A DNA stretch of 64,000 nt from Dasypus novemcinctus (GCF_030445035.2 NC_080673.1:163490216-163554215), one strand, 5' to 3'; shown: positions 35,108 through 47,329, counted from the first letter of the stretch. Translations and numbers: made by a program. Notes: generated by a model from the sequence alone, not told the origin.

Positions 35108-36332
35108 CCTGCAATTTCTTCTAGAAGCCTTTTTTTTTAACTTTTTTTTTACTTTTAATTTCAGGTTTTTGATCCATTTTGAGTTAATTTTTGCATAAGG
35201 TGTGAGATAGGTGTCCTCTTTCCTTCTTTTGGCTATGGATATCCAGTTCTTTCAGCACCATTTGTTGAATGGATTGTTCTGCACGAGCTGTGTGGGTTTG
35301 ACAGGCTAGTCCAAAATCATTTGACCATACTTGTGAGAGTCTGTTTCTGAATCATCAATTTGGTTCCATTTGTCTATGTGTCTGTCTTTATGCCAGTACC
35401 GTGCTGTTTTTATCACTATAGCTAGGTAATATGATTTAAAGTCTGGAGATGAGAGTTCACTTTTCCTTTTACGATGTTTCTGGCTATTCAGGAGAAGCTT
35501 CTCCCAACTTTCTCCTTTGCCAGGGGTAGGAACATCACAGCAGTATGGAATAATCCAAGTTGTATAGGCCTAAACTGCAGTTGCCCAGAGATACTGATGA
35601 AGCTTCAAGCCCCTTTCTCCCCTGCCTGGGGCGAGGATGTAGCTGCAAGTGTGTGCAGCAATCTATGCAGTGCAGGTCCAAGATGACTGCAGTTGCCCCA
35701 GTAGACTTCCAATTATTTAGTTTGTGCCAGCCTAAGGTACCTGCAGTTTCCTGGATAGGCTGGTGCACAGCCCACTAGCCTCTTCCCTGCCAGAGGTGGG
35801 ACTGAAGCCTAGACTAGGGCTGCAGGTGGATCTGGGTGAAAGAAACCAGTACCTTCCATCACTGTGATTTTCAGTCAGCCTGGCTTCTCCTCATGCTGGG
35901 GGCAGAGTCAAAAGGGCGACTTCTGGCTTGGACAAGTTAAACTTCAGCTGTTCTTAGGTATATACTTTAGCCAGCCGAATTTACTTATCAGTAGCTGAAG
36001 TTAGTACCCAACCGTCTCTTCCTACCCCATTTGTGGGCAGTGGAGCTTTCAATTCCAGCCACAGAACAGCCCCCGAGGTGGCTTGGGCCTCCAGTGGAGG
36101 ATGGGCACTGGCCACTGTGGCGTGGAGGGCTCTATTCACGAACTTCTCTACAGATGGGCAGTCTCCTCCTTCTATTCCTTCAAGGATGTTGCAGGATGCT
36201 CTTCTGGTCTCCTGAAACCCCAAACAGGTACTTCAACTAGCTCCAGATAGCTCTGGGTGCTCTTACTAACTGCCCTGTAGCAGGAGCTGACTCTAGGTGC
36301 TCCTTACTCTGCCACCATCTTACTGGTTGTCC
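35108..36332 (-). mobile_element. L1 with large internal deletion
   Basis: Positions 35108-35490 are the antisense ORF2 C-terminal region (TTTTGAGTTAATTTTTGCAT; TGCCAGTACCGTGCTGTTTT; TGGCTATTCAGG). From about 35491 the sequence switches to GC-richer L1 5'-end sequence that finishes with CCTTACTCTGCCACCATCTT, the complement of a typical L1 start. Roughly 4.5 kb that should separate these parts is absent. Confidence 0.65.
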
Positions 36333-37130
36333 ACATACACTTTTTATATGAAAAACATGGACATTCAAACTCTTATTATGATGAGATTTACTTATTCTAT
36401 TATAAAAAAAAAATAAAATTTTCATTAAACAAAAAAGTAACACAATCATGCTAAAATTCACACAATTGTATGTGTATATATACACAAACACACACATATA
36501 TAATTGTATATAATGGTACCACAGTTACATGGAGGAAATAAAGGATTAGAAGGAAATAAATCAAAGTCTTAGCAGTGACTATCTTTAAGGAGCATAACTA
36601 TAGCTATTGTGATGTTGTCTTCTATTTTTTCAAATCTTATATAATGTTCATTGCTTTCATTAAAAAAAATAAAATCTATGTTATTTTAAATACGAACTCA
36701 CACTCAACTAATCTGAATTTTGAAGAATGGCTATTTTTGTCATTTTATTTCTCTGGCTAATTCAAGCCCTTTTGATTTCAAATCTTGTGGTTAAAAATCA
36801 TTCTGAAATGTATAAGTCATTTTTCTTAGTACATTGGCTAATAATCATAACAGAATTTTTCTTTACTGTGACAAGTGCTTCATGCCATCTTTCTGAAGGT
36901 CAAGCCTGGACACAACCTGAGCTGGTAGTGGAAATTAGCTTTAATCTGTACTTACTGAGGCCATACCCTGGGAAATTCTTCCCTCCCCATTCTGCATGTG
37001 AGTTCCTGAGGATCATTTTTATTCCACCACTCGACTGATATACTTAGCATTTGTTTTTTAAATTGGTTTATTATTCTTTCACAAGCATATGTTTAATCAC
37101 CTTTTCCTCTGTTAATTGAACAGATCATTT
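36333..37130. other. Intergenic, low-complexity patches
   Basis: A-rich tracts at 36400-36440 and 36662-36672, and a TA/CA tract at 36470-36505. No gene identified. Confidence 0.4.
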
Positions 37131-37134
37131 TCAT

Positions 37135-37400
37135 CTCCAACCTGGTCTCTTTACCTCTAATCGATGTTCCATATCCTATTACCAACAGAAGAATCTTTTA
37201 AAAACATAATTTTGATCCTGTGACCCAGAGCCTAAATGGCTCCCTTTGACTGTGTGCATTCATCCCTGCCATCACTGCTGGTTTTCATGGCACTCCGTAA
37301 TTTGGTTGCCCTATATTTATTCAAATTTATTCTCAGTATTTCCCAATCTGCAGGTTTCTCCTTTGCCCCTGTACTGTCATTCTAGGGCAAGAATAAAACC
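37135..37400 (+). mobile_element. L2 LINE fragment
   Basis: Degenerate L2 3' part: AACATAATTTTGATCCTGTG, CTAAATGGCTCCCTTTGAC, and a later TCTCCTTTGCCCCTGTACTG block (family CAGATCATGTCACTCC...AATGGCTTCCCA). Confidence 0.5.
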
Positions 37401-39004
37401 ATGTCAGGGGAAGCCTAAAGGGCCAAAATTACACACAGAATTAACCAATGGGCATGGATGGAATGCTCTGAGGGGCTATGCAGGTAACAGATCACAGATG
37501 CTTCAATTGCAGGGCATGTGGCTTCTGAAAGGAAAGGCAAACTGGAGTCAAATTGTCACAGACTCAGAAAGAGGAGGGAAAGTGGTTCAAATTGCACAGA
37601 TTAAAGTCAATTTTAAAGTTTAGAGCAAATAAAAAATAGGTAATAGAATATAAGCAAGGAAGAGGGAGATGACATTTGAAGTCTGGCAGAGGCAAGCAGA
37701 TTTACACAAAAGATCCAACGCCTTTGCTTCCACACATGGATGGCCCCAGCCCCTATGCTCTTAGCTCCAGCACCTCCAGCTTTCAGAAACCTGGAATTTG
37801 TACTTGTTTTGCTTCATTTATACTCTTTCTTTAAAGTGATTTTCCCCTTGGTGTCTTTCCCTTGGGGCAAATACTAAATCATAAGCCTGAATTAAATATT
37901 AGTTCTCTTTCTTCGCTTAGTATATTTCCTCAGAGTTCAAGGTTGGCAAGAAGCAACAGTGATAAATGATCCCCTTTTTCAGCAGATGATGTTTCTGAGA
38001 ATTTTTGAGGTCCAAGACAAAGAAAAAAATCTTTGTGATTTTCCAACGAATTTGGTAAATGCTGCAGCAGATTATAAACCACTGAACATAGGTTGTATCA
38101 CCCAAGAGGTCCAAACGCAATTGGCAAATATTTCATATTTGAAAGCTATAACATACTTCAATTAATCAGAAAACCATCTTGTTTAAGCCTGGTATTCTTT
38201 CTAAATTAAGAGTCGTGGTATTACAAAGTTATATTTAATAATAATATGTATCTCATTCACTACTACGCTCAATTGTACTTTTCCATAAAAATTCTGGGTT
38301 TTCCCCCATCTTTCAATATTTTTTACCTCATTATTACCACTTTTTCTCCCTGAAGTATAGCACCTAATATGACATGACAAGGTGAAAAATGAGATATTCT
38401 TGACAGTTTCTTTTCATTTCCAATATGAGGGTTCTACTCAACATCAAGCAATACTGGCCAACATCAAGCAAAAAAATTTTAATAAAATTCCTTTTCTTCA
38501 CTGGTTGTCTTTCCTACACATCAAACATCATACTGCTTTCAAGATAAAATCCATAATATCCAACAAAAAATGTCTAGTGTATATTTATGGATATATTACA
38601 ACGGCCCATATAAACTACTTTGAAGAGTATCAGATATAAACATGAAAGACCAGAAATATTTTGGAGTATAATCAATATATACAGATATAGACTATAATAT
38701 ACAGTTGTGATTATGTAAATATTTGGTTAATGTCTGCCTTTCTGTCAATACATAGTTCTGTGAGGGTCCAAATCCTTCTGTTTTAGCTTACCACTCAATT
38801 TCCTGTATCCAACATAATATCTAGAATATGGTGGACACTCAATAAATGAATGTTGAATACATGATGAAGAACTGTTCCCACTGACAGATAAGAATCATAC
38901 CAAGGGACAAGAGGAAACTTTTGGGAAAATGATGAATATGTTTACTACCTTGAATGTAGTAATGGCTTCACAGGTGTAAACATATATCGAAACTTATCTA
39001 ATTT
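37401..39004. other. Intergenic; one L2 3' end inside
   Basis: Mostly unassigned AT-rich sequence. Positions 38810-38860 (TATCTAGAATATGGTGGACA, then CTCAATAAATGAATG) look like a sense L2 or MIR 3' terminus. Confidence 0.4.
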
Positions 39005-39099
39005 GGGGGAGCAGTTGTAGTTCAATCTTTGAGTACCTGCTTTGCATGTACGAGGTCCCAGGTTCAATCCTCAGTACCTTCTTTAAAAAAAAAAAAGAG
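39005..39099 (+). mobile_element. DAS-SINE (short form)
   Basis: GGGGGAGCAGTTGTAGTTCA head, GGTCCCAGGTTCAATCCTCA B-box region, tail of twelve A residues. Flanked by AACTTATCTAATTT (38991-39004) and AACGTATCTAATTC (39100-39113). Confidence 0.9.
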
Positions 39100-39511
39100 A
39101 ACGTATCTAATTCTACACTTCAGAAATGTGCAGTTTATATTATATCAATTATATGTCAATAAAGTTGCATTTTTAAAATGTCAAAAACCATAACAAAATA
39201 TGTGAACTATACGTTCATGAAGTACTTTACAACAATATGACAGAGGAGCCAGCATTTTGGAATGTTATTTAGTAACTTTTGGAAAAGAAACAGCATTTCT
39301 CAATTAAGGCTTAATTTTTACCTTTTGGCTTTAGCAGGCAGGAAATTTTAAAAGAAAAAGTCATATCACTTTATTAATCCCTTATCAATTTTGGAACAAT
39401 GCTATTGAATATAAACTTACAGCACTAGAGATTATGATGCAATGGATTGCTTTTTTAATGTACACTTACTTTCTGAGTAAAAAACTCAATAAATGTTTTT
39501 TCCAAAGACAG
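39100..39511. other. Intergenic, nothing recognised
   Basis: AT-rich, unassigned. Confidence 0.4.
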
Positions 39512-40047
39512 TGTAGCAGTTTAATATAGTTATGAATTCCAAAAATAGATACTGGATTATATTTGTAATCTGGTCTGTACCTGGGCATGACTAAGTTATG
39601 ATTAGGGCTTTGATTGGGCCACGTCATTAGGGCATTGAGTCCCCACCACCAAGGGGTGGGGACTCACAGATAAAAGGCATGGCAAAGGACAGAGTTGAGG
39701 GTTTTTGATGTTGGAGTTTGATGCTGAAGCCTTAAGCTGGAGCCCTGGGAAGTAAGCTCACAGAGAAAAGAAAAGCAACCCCCAGGAAGAGAGTAACCCC
39801 GAGCCCAGGAAGAAGCAAGCCCTGGGAAGAGAGGCAAGACGCTGGAAGGGAGGAACCCAGGAAGCCTGAAAGTTTGTAGACATTGGCAGCCATCTTGCTT
39901 CAACACGTGAAAATAGGCTTTGGTGAAGGAAGTAACTTATGCTTTATGGCCTGGTATTGGTAAACTCCTACCCTAAATTAATACCCTTTATAAAAGCCAA
40001 CTAATTTCTGGTGTTTTGCATTAGCACCCCTTTGGCTGACTAATACA
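39512..40047 (+). mobile_element. LTR-like element, 536 bp
   Basis: Starts TGTAGCAGTTTAATATAG and ends TGACTAATACA, giving TG...CA termini. It contains GATTGGGCCACGTCATTAGG, a CCCCACC-rich palindrome (39640-39665), AGATAAAAGGCATGGC as a TATA-like site and a run of AAGC/GGGAAG purine blocks. Late ATTAATACCC may be its polyA signal. Flanking pentamers GACAG and GATGG match poorly. I recall similar sequence from xenarthran genomes but cannot name the family. Confidence 0.65.
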
Positions 40048-40074
40048 GATGGTGTGTGAATTGAACTCTATTTT

Positions 40075-40508
40075 TTTTTTTTAAGATTTTTTATTTATTT
40101 TATTTCTCTCCCTTCTCCTGCCCGCCCCCCCACCCCCGCCCCGTTGTCTGTTCCCTGCGTCTATTTTCTGCATCCTCTTCGTCCGCTTCCGTTGTTGTCA
40201 GTGGCACGGGAATCTGTGTTTTTCTTTTTGTTGCGTCATCTTGTTGTGTCAGCTCTCCATGTGGATGGTGCCATTCTTAGACAGGCTGCACTTTCTTTCG
40301 CACTGGGCGGCTCTCCTTATGGGGTGCACTCCTTGCGCGTGGAGTTCCCCTATGCGGGGGACACCCTTGCGTGGAAGGGCACTCCTTGCGCGCATCAGCA
40401 CTGCACATGGGCCAGCTGCACACGGGTCAAAGAGGCCTGGGGTTTGAACCGCGGACCTCCCATGTGGTAGGCGGACACCCTAACCACTGGGCCAAAGTCC
40501 ACTTCCCT
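40075..40508 (-). mobile_element. DAS-SINE (long form)
   Basis: Antisense SINE with GGTTTGAACCGCGGACCTCC (40441-40460) and the GGGCGGCTCTCCTTATGGGG body block. It is CpG-rich and little diverged. Flanks GAACTCTATTTT (40063-40074) and GAGCTCTATTTT (40509-40520). Confidence 0.92.
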
Positions 40509-40875
40509 GAGCTCTATTTTAAATATACTGGAGGAACTTTTTCTTTTAGAATTCCTATTGAGTCCTTTCAAATAGTAAAACTCTAGGCTCTGTTAAATAG
40601 GAGCAAACTATTTTCAAATATGGTGAAGAAAAAACTCATTGTACTTTTTAACTGGAAATTCCAAGTGCATGAAGAAGATAACCATGTTTAAAGATATTAT
40701 AACTTTGAATTTAGATCTTGCTAAGGTGTTTGAAGAGAGAATGGTAATATAGTCACAAAAAAATAAATCACAGGCATGAAGGAAAAGTATTGGTTTTGTC
40801 ATTATGAGTAAGAATAAGTGACTGGATTATTCAGTGACAGCAGATTTAGAGCTTTTGTCTAAAATCAGCTTGTTT

Positions 40876-41054
40876 TTAAAATCTCCCCCCTCCCTGGCCC
40901 CATCATGGCTCCCTCTTCTATTTGCTCATTGTTTTTGCTCAATATCTGCTCACTGAATGGTGGTTGTTTGTCTTCTTTAGGAGGCACCAGGAACAGAACC
41001 CGGGACCTCCCATGTGGGAGTTGGGCACTAACTGCTTGAGTCACATCTGCTCCC
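40876..41054 (-). mobile_element. DAS-SINE (variant)
   Basis: Antisense: GGAGGCACCAGGAACAGAAC then CCGGGACCTCCCATGTGGGA and a head ending ACATCTGCTCCC. The left side has a CTCACTGAATGGTGGTTG linker like that in the composite at 18957-19369. Confidence 0.8.
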
Positions 41055-41319
41055 TGTTACTAAAATTTGATCACTAAATTTTAACAAAAGCCAACAAGAT
41101 ACTCACATGATTTTTCTGATATCAAATACCTGAAAGAAAATTTGTTCTAAATTATTTCATGTAAATAATCCTGACAAAATAACATTCCCCATATATATAT
41201 ATACTTATGAAGGGCATAACTTATTCTTCCAATGGATTGCCACCTATCCTCTAGTCATTTCCACTCTCCAATCTGCAGGACCCAAAGCATTTATAAAACA
41301 CAAACCTTAAGTTCACTCA
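41055..41319. other. Intergenic, nothing recognised
   Basis: Contains a short TA tract at 41194-41205. Nothing else assigned. Confidence 0.4.
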
Positions 41320-42000
41320 TTCAATAAACATTTATTGATCCAGTGATATATGAGTGATAATGTTCTTAGAGTTGGAACAAGTTATTGTCTAGCAATAAGC
41401 AAGACACATAAAAGTTGAATTTATCATAAACAGGTAAACCAACAAATAAAAAAACTCTTCACATAGTGATAAGCGCTATGAGAAAAATAGAATAAGGCAA
41501 TGTGGTGGTGGCTTGGGTGGGGAAATTGGGGCAAAATTAGCTAAGGTGGACTGGAATCATCTCAGACCCATCACAGATGAGGTGTGAGAGGCAGGCAAGC
41601 ACCACGTTGTAGAGGAACTCATTTAAGATGCTAAGGAATTTGGGTTTCCTTCCAAGTACTGTGGGAAGCCACTGAGGAGTTTTAAGAAATGGCATGAACA
41701 GATTTGTGGTTTAAAACAATAATATCTGTGGCTGCTGTGGGATGAATGGAGACAAGAAATCGAAGCAGGGAGACCAGTTAGAAGGCTGTTGCGGGTGAGA
41801 GATGATGGTGGCTTGTACAAAAGTGGTACAGGTGGATATGAAGAGAAGTGGCAATATCTAAGATGTGTTTTGGATATACAACCTAACAAACTTGCTGGTG
41901 TGATGGAGGGCTGTGTATGTGGATGATGGCAACAGAAAGAGAGGAATGCAGATGGAGAAGACTGGGGAAAGTACTTTGCTAGTGTAACAGTTTCATGATA
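41320..42000 (-). mobile_element. L2 LINE fragment
   Basis: Antisense L2: TCAATAAACATTTATTGATC, GCTATGAGAAAAATAGAATA, GTGGGAAGCCACTGAGGAGT, CAGGGAGACCAGTTAGAAGG and GAGAGATGATGGTGGCTTG occur in the order of the L2 reverse-transcriptase C-terminus and 3' UTR. It is long for an L2 remnant. Confidence 0.75.
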
Positions 42001-42579
42001 CCTGTGCCATATACTATCCATGGAGAAGTCAATATAGCAACAATTGTATGTCAGAGGTAATAATCATCTCATATAATAACCAGGCAGCTTTACAACATAA
42101 TAGAATTCTATGTTATAGCTCAACCTCAATTTGAAGCTAAAAGATGTAATTATATAAAATTTCAACCTAATTTACCCGTTTATTTGTGCTTCTGCAAAAA
42201 AATTTCAAGTGCAGCGGCCTCCACTGTTCAGTGTCTATATTTTATGGTAGTACAGTAATCAACTTTCCACGCCTCAGTCCTACTCAGAAGCAGGATTCTC
42301 AAGTGTGTCTTCAAGTACCTTCAGACCATAAGTACCCAAAGCACTTTTGGCTGTGCTGCACAGTAGCAAGTTAGTGATCATTCCTCTCTCACCTATTCCA
42401 GGATGAAGTCCTCCCAAAAAAAGACCAATTCTTATTCCTTGGGGGCCCAAAACTCAGGCAAAATCAAATAATTAGGAAGTGTAAACCCACCAACATAGGA
42501 ATTTCCTTTAATAGCTTTTTTTTTTTAACTTTTGTGGCTTGATAATTTCCGCTTTGGCTGACAATGCTGGAAACTCAAT
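42001..42579. other. Intergenic, nothing recognised
   Basis: No gene or clear repeat. Confidence 0.4.
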
Positions 42580-43422
42580 TTCTTTTAAAAAAAAAATAGC
42601 TTTATTGAGACAACCACATTTTATAGATTCTATCCATTTAGTACAATTCAATGACTTTTTTAGTTTACTCAGAGTTGTACATTCATCATCAAAGTCCATT
42701 TTTAGAACATTGTCATTACCCCAAAAGAAACCCTGCACCTGCCAGCTATCAGCACTCCAGCCCTAGGCAGCCACTTTTCGACTCTATATATTTGCCGATT
42801 CAGGAATAATAAAATATGTGGTTCTTTGTGACTGACTTCATTCACTTAGGATAATGTTTTCAAAGTTCATCCATGTTGTAGCATGCATATACTTTATTTC
42901 TTTTTATTTAAGAATAATCCATTGTATGCATAGATCACATTTTATTTACCCATTCACCAACTGATGGGCTATTTGGTGTGTTTCCACTTTTTGGCTATTA
43001 CAAAAAATACTGCTATGAACATCTATGTACAAGTTTTTGTTTCAACATCTATTTCACTTTTTTAAAAGTGGAATTGCTGGATAAAATGGTAGCTCTATGC
43101 TTAACTGTTTAAGGAACTGCCAGAATGTTTTCCAAAGTGGTTGTACCATTTTACATCCCCACCAGCAGTATATGAAAGTTCCAATTTCTCTACATTCTCC
43201 CAAATACTTATTATCTGTTTCTTAAATTATAGCCATACTAGTGGATGAGAAGTGTTATCTCATGGTTTTGACTTACATGTCCCTAATTGCTAATGAGCAT
43301 CTTTTTGTGTGCTTATGGCCATTTGTATGTCTTCTTTGGAAAAAGTCTATTCAGATCCTTTGTTTTTAAATTGGGTTGTCTTTTAATAGCATCCCTTATC
43401 AGATATAAAATTTACAGAAGTT
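42580..43422 (-). mobile_element. L1 element D, 3' UTR and ORF2 end
   Basis: Antisense L1MB-like 3' end: TAGCTTTATTGAGACAACCA, TTTAGTACAATTCAATGAC, AACATTGTCATTACCCCAAA, TTTGGCTATTACAAAAAATA and TTTTCCAAAGTGGTTGTACC. A DAS-SINE splits it at 43423. Confidence 0.8.
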
Positions 43423-43821
43423 GGGAAACGGACTTTGGCCCAGTGGTTAGGGCGTCCGTCTACCATATGGGAGGTCCGCGGTTCAAACCCCGGGCCTCCT
43501 TGACCCGTGTGGAGCTGGCCATGCGCAGTGCTGATGTGCGCAAGGAGTGCCGTGCCACGCAAGGGTGTCCCCCGCGTGGGGGAGCCCCACGCGCAAGGAG
43601 TGCGCCCGTGAGGAAAGCCGCCCAGCGTGAAAAGAAAGAGCAGCCTGCCCAGGAATGGCGCCGCCCACACTTCCCGTGCCGCTGACGACAACAGAAGCGG
43701 ACAAAGAAACAAGACGCAGCAAATAGACACCAAGAACAGACAACCAGGGGAGGGGGGGGGGAATTAAATAAATAAATAAATCTTTTAAAAAAAAAAAGAA
43801 AGAAAGAAAAAAAAAGAAAAA
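43423..43821 (+). mobile_element. DAS-SINE, young full-length copy
   Basis: The clearest copy in the window, in sense orientation. Head GGGAAACGGACTTTGGCCCA; A-box-like TGGTTAGGGCG; B-box GGTTCAAACCCCGGGCCTCC at 43480-43499; then the tRNA-unrelated body (GCCCACACTTCCCGTGCCGC; ACAACAGAAGCGGACAAAG) and an AAATAAATAAATAAATC plus A-rich tail. CpGs are well kept. The 16-bp duplication AAAATTTACAGAAGTT is exact at 43407-43422 and 43822-43837. Sequence suggests tRNA-Ala ancestry, as recorded for DAS-SINEs; it is not a functional tRNA gene. Confidence 0.95.
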
Positions 43822-43837
43822 AAAATTTACAGAAGTT

Positions 43838-44235
43838 TTCTTCCATTCTGTGGCTTCTTTTCACTTTCTTGATGGTATCCTTTGAAGCACAAAAGTTCTA
43901 CATTTTGATAATATCCAGTTTATCTTATTTTCTCTTTTGTTGTTTTTGCATTTGATATCATATCTAAGAAATCATAATCTAAGTTCAAAAAGATTTGCTC
44001 TTATTCTTCTTCTAAGAGTTTTATAATTTTAGCTTTTATATTTAGGTCTGATGCATTTTGAGTTAAGTTTTGCTTATGGTATAAGGTCCAACATCATTCT
44101 TTGCATGTGGCAATCCACTTGTCCCATTACCATTTGTTGAAAAGACTATTCTTTTCTCCACTTAATTATCTTGGCATGGAGACTTGTTTTCTAACCTACT
44201 TAGCAGAAGTCATGATAGTCTCTTGGTCATTTTTT
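43838..44235 (-). mobile_element. L1 element D, ORF2 part
   Basis: Resumes the antisense ORF2 C-terminal region (TTCTTCCATTCTGTGGCTTC; TGATGCATTTTGAGTTAAG; CATTTGTTGAAAAGACTATT) and stops at a T-rich tract near 44230, so the element is 5'-truncated. Confidence 0.8.
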
Positions 44236-44664
44236 TTTTAAATTTCTTCCTATGCAATTTAAACTACCTTTCTCTGACTCTGGGTACAACAGTTACCTCT
44301 GACCTGCTTGAATTTTAAATTTGGGTGCTTGTGGCCAATCAAGTTTTACTGATGTTAACATCCTGCCATGACAGCAGAACAGACTGGGTTCTTTTACTTT
44401 CTCCAATTACTCAATAATGCAAGCTGTCCCAATTCAAAGGGAAAGCAAAGAACATATTTTCCATTAATTCCTACATAGTATAAGAAAGTAACAAGAAACT
44501 GATGGACACTTGCCATGTTATGCTCATTATCTCAGAGCATGGTTTCATTTGTAGCACTGGGGGAAATTTTGTGTGAAAATTTAAGGGAAAATGTCATCAT
44601 TATTCTTAGAAGTGGGACTCCTAACATGCTCTTTTGGATGGCTCATTTAAAAAATCAGAAGAAA
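44236..44664. other. Intergenic, nothing recognised
   Basis: No gene or repeat assigned. Confidence 0.4.
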
Positions 44665-45080
44665 GTATCCTAAGCATGACACTTAAGATATTCCCAAATC
44701 TGGCACCTTTAGCTTCCATCCACAGGCTTCCAATGAGAAGCTTTGTTGGACTCTTTGGTGCCCAAACATATGTGCTATTCTACCACTTTATTTACCACCA
44801 ACCTTCATTTAACCATCATTATTGAGTACTTCCTATATTCCAAGCATTCCTGCCCTAGAATGATGCCTCCTTCACACACAGACTTAGCCCCTACTTCAAA
44901 ACCTAGCTCAACTTTGTTTATCACCTCACCTCTTAGAACCTCCCCTTCCTTCAATGTCTATAGTTATTGCTGTTGGTCTATGTGGAATTAGCATCAGGCC
45001 TCTGTTGCATTGTTGCATTTCTTGTTAACTTTCACCTTTGCATTAGGCATCTCTGTCACCTAGCAATCTGGCTCAGGATT
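44665..45080 (+). mobile_element. L2 LINE 3' fragment
   Basis: Sense L2: GTATCCTAAGCATGACACTT, CAAATCTGGCACCTTTAGC, then a CCTAGCTCAACTTTGTTTAT block and CACCTCTTAGAACCTCCC. The layout fits the L2 reverse-transcriptase end and 3' UTR. Confidence 0.6.
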
Positions 45081-45110
45081 GCATGCCTATTATATGTTCA
45101 GTGTGTACTT

Positions 45111-45195
45111 TTTTTTAAAGGTACCAGGGATTGAACCCAGAACTTCATACATGGGAAGCAGGTGCTCAACCACTTGAGCTCCATCTGCTCCCCCC
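45111..45195 (-). mobile_element. DAS-SINE (short form)
   Basis: Antisense: GGTACCAGGGATTGAACCCA, CATGGGAAGCAGGTGCTCAA and head CATCTGCTCCCC. Flanks GTGTGTACTTTTT and ATGTATATTTTTT are a weak duplication. Confidence 0.8.
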
Positions 45196-47329
45196 AATGT
45201 ATATTTTTTGCAGTGATAAAACTGGTCCTTGGAGAAACTGTCTTTGAAGAATACATTTTCTTCAAGTCTATCAGCAGAACAGTCATAAAAACTTTTAAAA
45301 ATGATCTTGCTGACATCAGAATTGTACGACAGATTCTGTGACAAGGTCACATTGCCTGAACCAGAGTATTTTGCCAAGGACTGGAACATTCAGCTTTTCA
45401 GAATAATGGAAGATAAGATTTGAGAGGGCTTTGAAAGCAGGCAGATACAGATTACTGCAATCCTCAACTTTGATCGGGTTTCTGAACCAATAAAAGCACA
45501 TGTGATTCCTAGCAATAAATGAGTGCTTCTTCAAAAATGAGGTAGTTGGGATACTCTTGCCATTATGGATAAAATAATCGTATAATCTGGGAAAAGACAC
45601 ACAGTGAATTATGGAATATAACATGTAACCTTCTCTGTAGAAAAGTCTGTTGTAAAAAACACTGGGTGGGAATAACAGATGTTATCAAATTTGTTAATGG
45701 GCTGTTAATGGTATATACACATGCACTCACATAAAACAGATTGCTGTATAGAAAACAGGGGATGATTTTGTAACTTCTTTTCAGTTTATTATTTCTAAGT
45801 AAGCAGAACTGAACCTCACTTGAAGAATCATTAGGAATTACAAAGGCAATTCTTAATAAATCAAATATGGTCATGCTGCTGTGCATAGATTTTGAGTAAA
45901 ATTGGTGTTGGCTTTATATAAAATTATACTTAAAATGTTAATAATGACAGCACTGCATTTGTTCTGGTTTCTTCTGCTTGCTAACTCTTCTTTTGAGAGC
46001 AATGTTTTTTTTATTTGTTCATTTCTTGCATTCAAAATATTCTTCAATGACAGCCTTAGCCTGAGATTCTTTGCATAGTCCTTAACAGCCACAATAATTG
46101 CAATCAACCACCTTAGGAGGTTTCCCCTGTCAGTTTTAGAGGCCTACCCATTCCCCTAGTTTCTTGTTGTTATCAGCCTTAATTAGGTTGTTTTATTCCT
46201 CAGCCCAAAGGGCCTCCACGAGCATGGGCTCATTGCAGTTGGATGCAAGCACACAAAGATGAGCTTGGCGCCTGAAATGCAAAAGGCTACTTTAGACGCC
46301 CAAGTTCAGGTCTCTATGCACTGCTTTTGAATTGTTAAAGGGGTTGTTTGCACTGAATACACTGGCAAAACGCACACCTGCTCACTAACTTTTGGGGGTG
46401 GTTTTTTACAATTTTCTTTAATTTCATTTCAGACTCCTATTCATCAAGTCAGAGGAAGCCTTTTTTACATAGGGAGGTCCCAGGACCTGGAAAGAATAAA
46501 AATGGCCAGTGCTGATAGTCCCGAAAAAGCTGTTTGCTCTTATTTTTACTCCTAAGAGACCATACTGTAAATCATGCCCATTAGTGAAGGGACACATTAT
46601 CTTTGAGTCCTGCTCTATCCAGTGACATTTCATGGGCACTGGGAATATATTTGCTTTCTTCCAACCTCAGCATCTGAATCAGAGCCAAGCAGAGTGGGCT
46701 CCTCATAAATATGCATAGAAGGCCAGACTATTAGGGCAGGGGAGGGCCCTGATTAGGAAACAGTACCTGCAGGAAGCTGCCGAAATGCCACCAACTGGGA
46801 TAAGATGCTAAAAGCAGATTTTACTTTTTTTCCTGAGGCTTGGGAATACTCATTTCTCCCTTGAGTCAATCTTCTCCAGACTTCTACTTTTCGAACGGGA
46901 GAAGAGCTCACATAAAAGGCCACCATGTGAAGTCCTGTTCCATTGGGTACTGGAGGAAGAGAAGAAAGCAAATAGCTTCTAATTCAGTTTATTTCTGTCT
47001 TCCCATTACAGCAGCTCATCTGAATCCGCAGAAAACAAGTTACTTTCTAACTTGAAGATGAAATCAGCAATTAAACACACACACAAACTCTACTTGTTTT
47101 GGTAACTTGTTAGCACAGATCTCAGTACACAAAATAAAGGTAATGAGGTTATTGGTATATTGGGTATACTGCGCAAATTAAAATTCAATATATTTATGGA
47201 TTTTACACCAAAACCCCTTTCCCACTTTTCAGGTAAAACGACTACATTTAACTTTCTGCAGACTTGGCCATAAACAAAAATCCAAAACAACAAAAATCCA
47301 ATAAACCGGGACAATAGCTTATTTGATTG
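45196..47329. other. Repeat-poor upstream block
   Basis: About 2.1 kb immediately upstream of the CpG island without any interspersed repeat I can recognise, unlike the preceding 45 kb. It contains no convincing exon. The segment 46130-46400 has mixed composition and several short motif-like blocks (TTAATTAGGTTG; CAGCCCAAAGGGCC). It is a reasonable place for distal promoter or enhancer sequence, but that is inference. Confidence 0.4.

Noticed and set aside
43423..43500. tRNA-Ala-like gene
   Set aside because: A and B boxes are present but it is the head of a SINE with a body, tail and target-site duplication. A cloverleaf with a proper acceptor stem is not evident. The same applies to 27365, 33447, 39005 and 58232.
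43287..43864. Frames of 86-134 codons on both strands
   Set aside because: Created by the CpG-rich DAS-SINE body and flanking L1.
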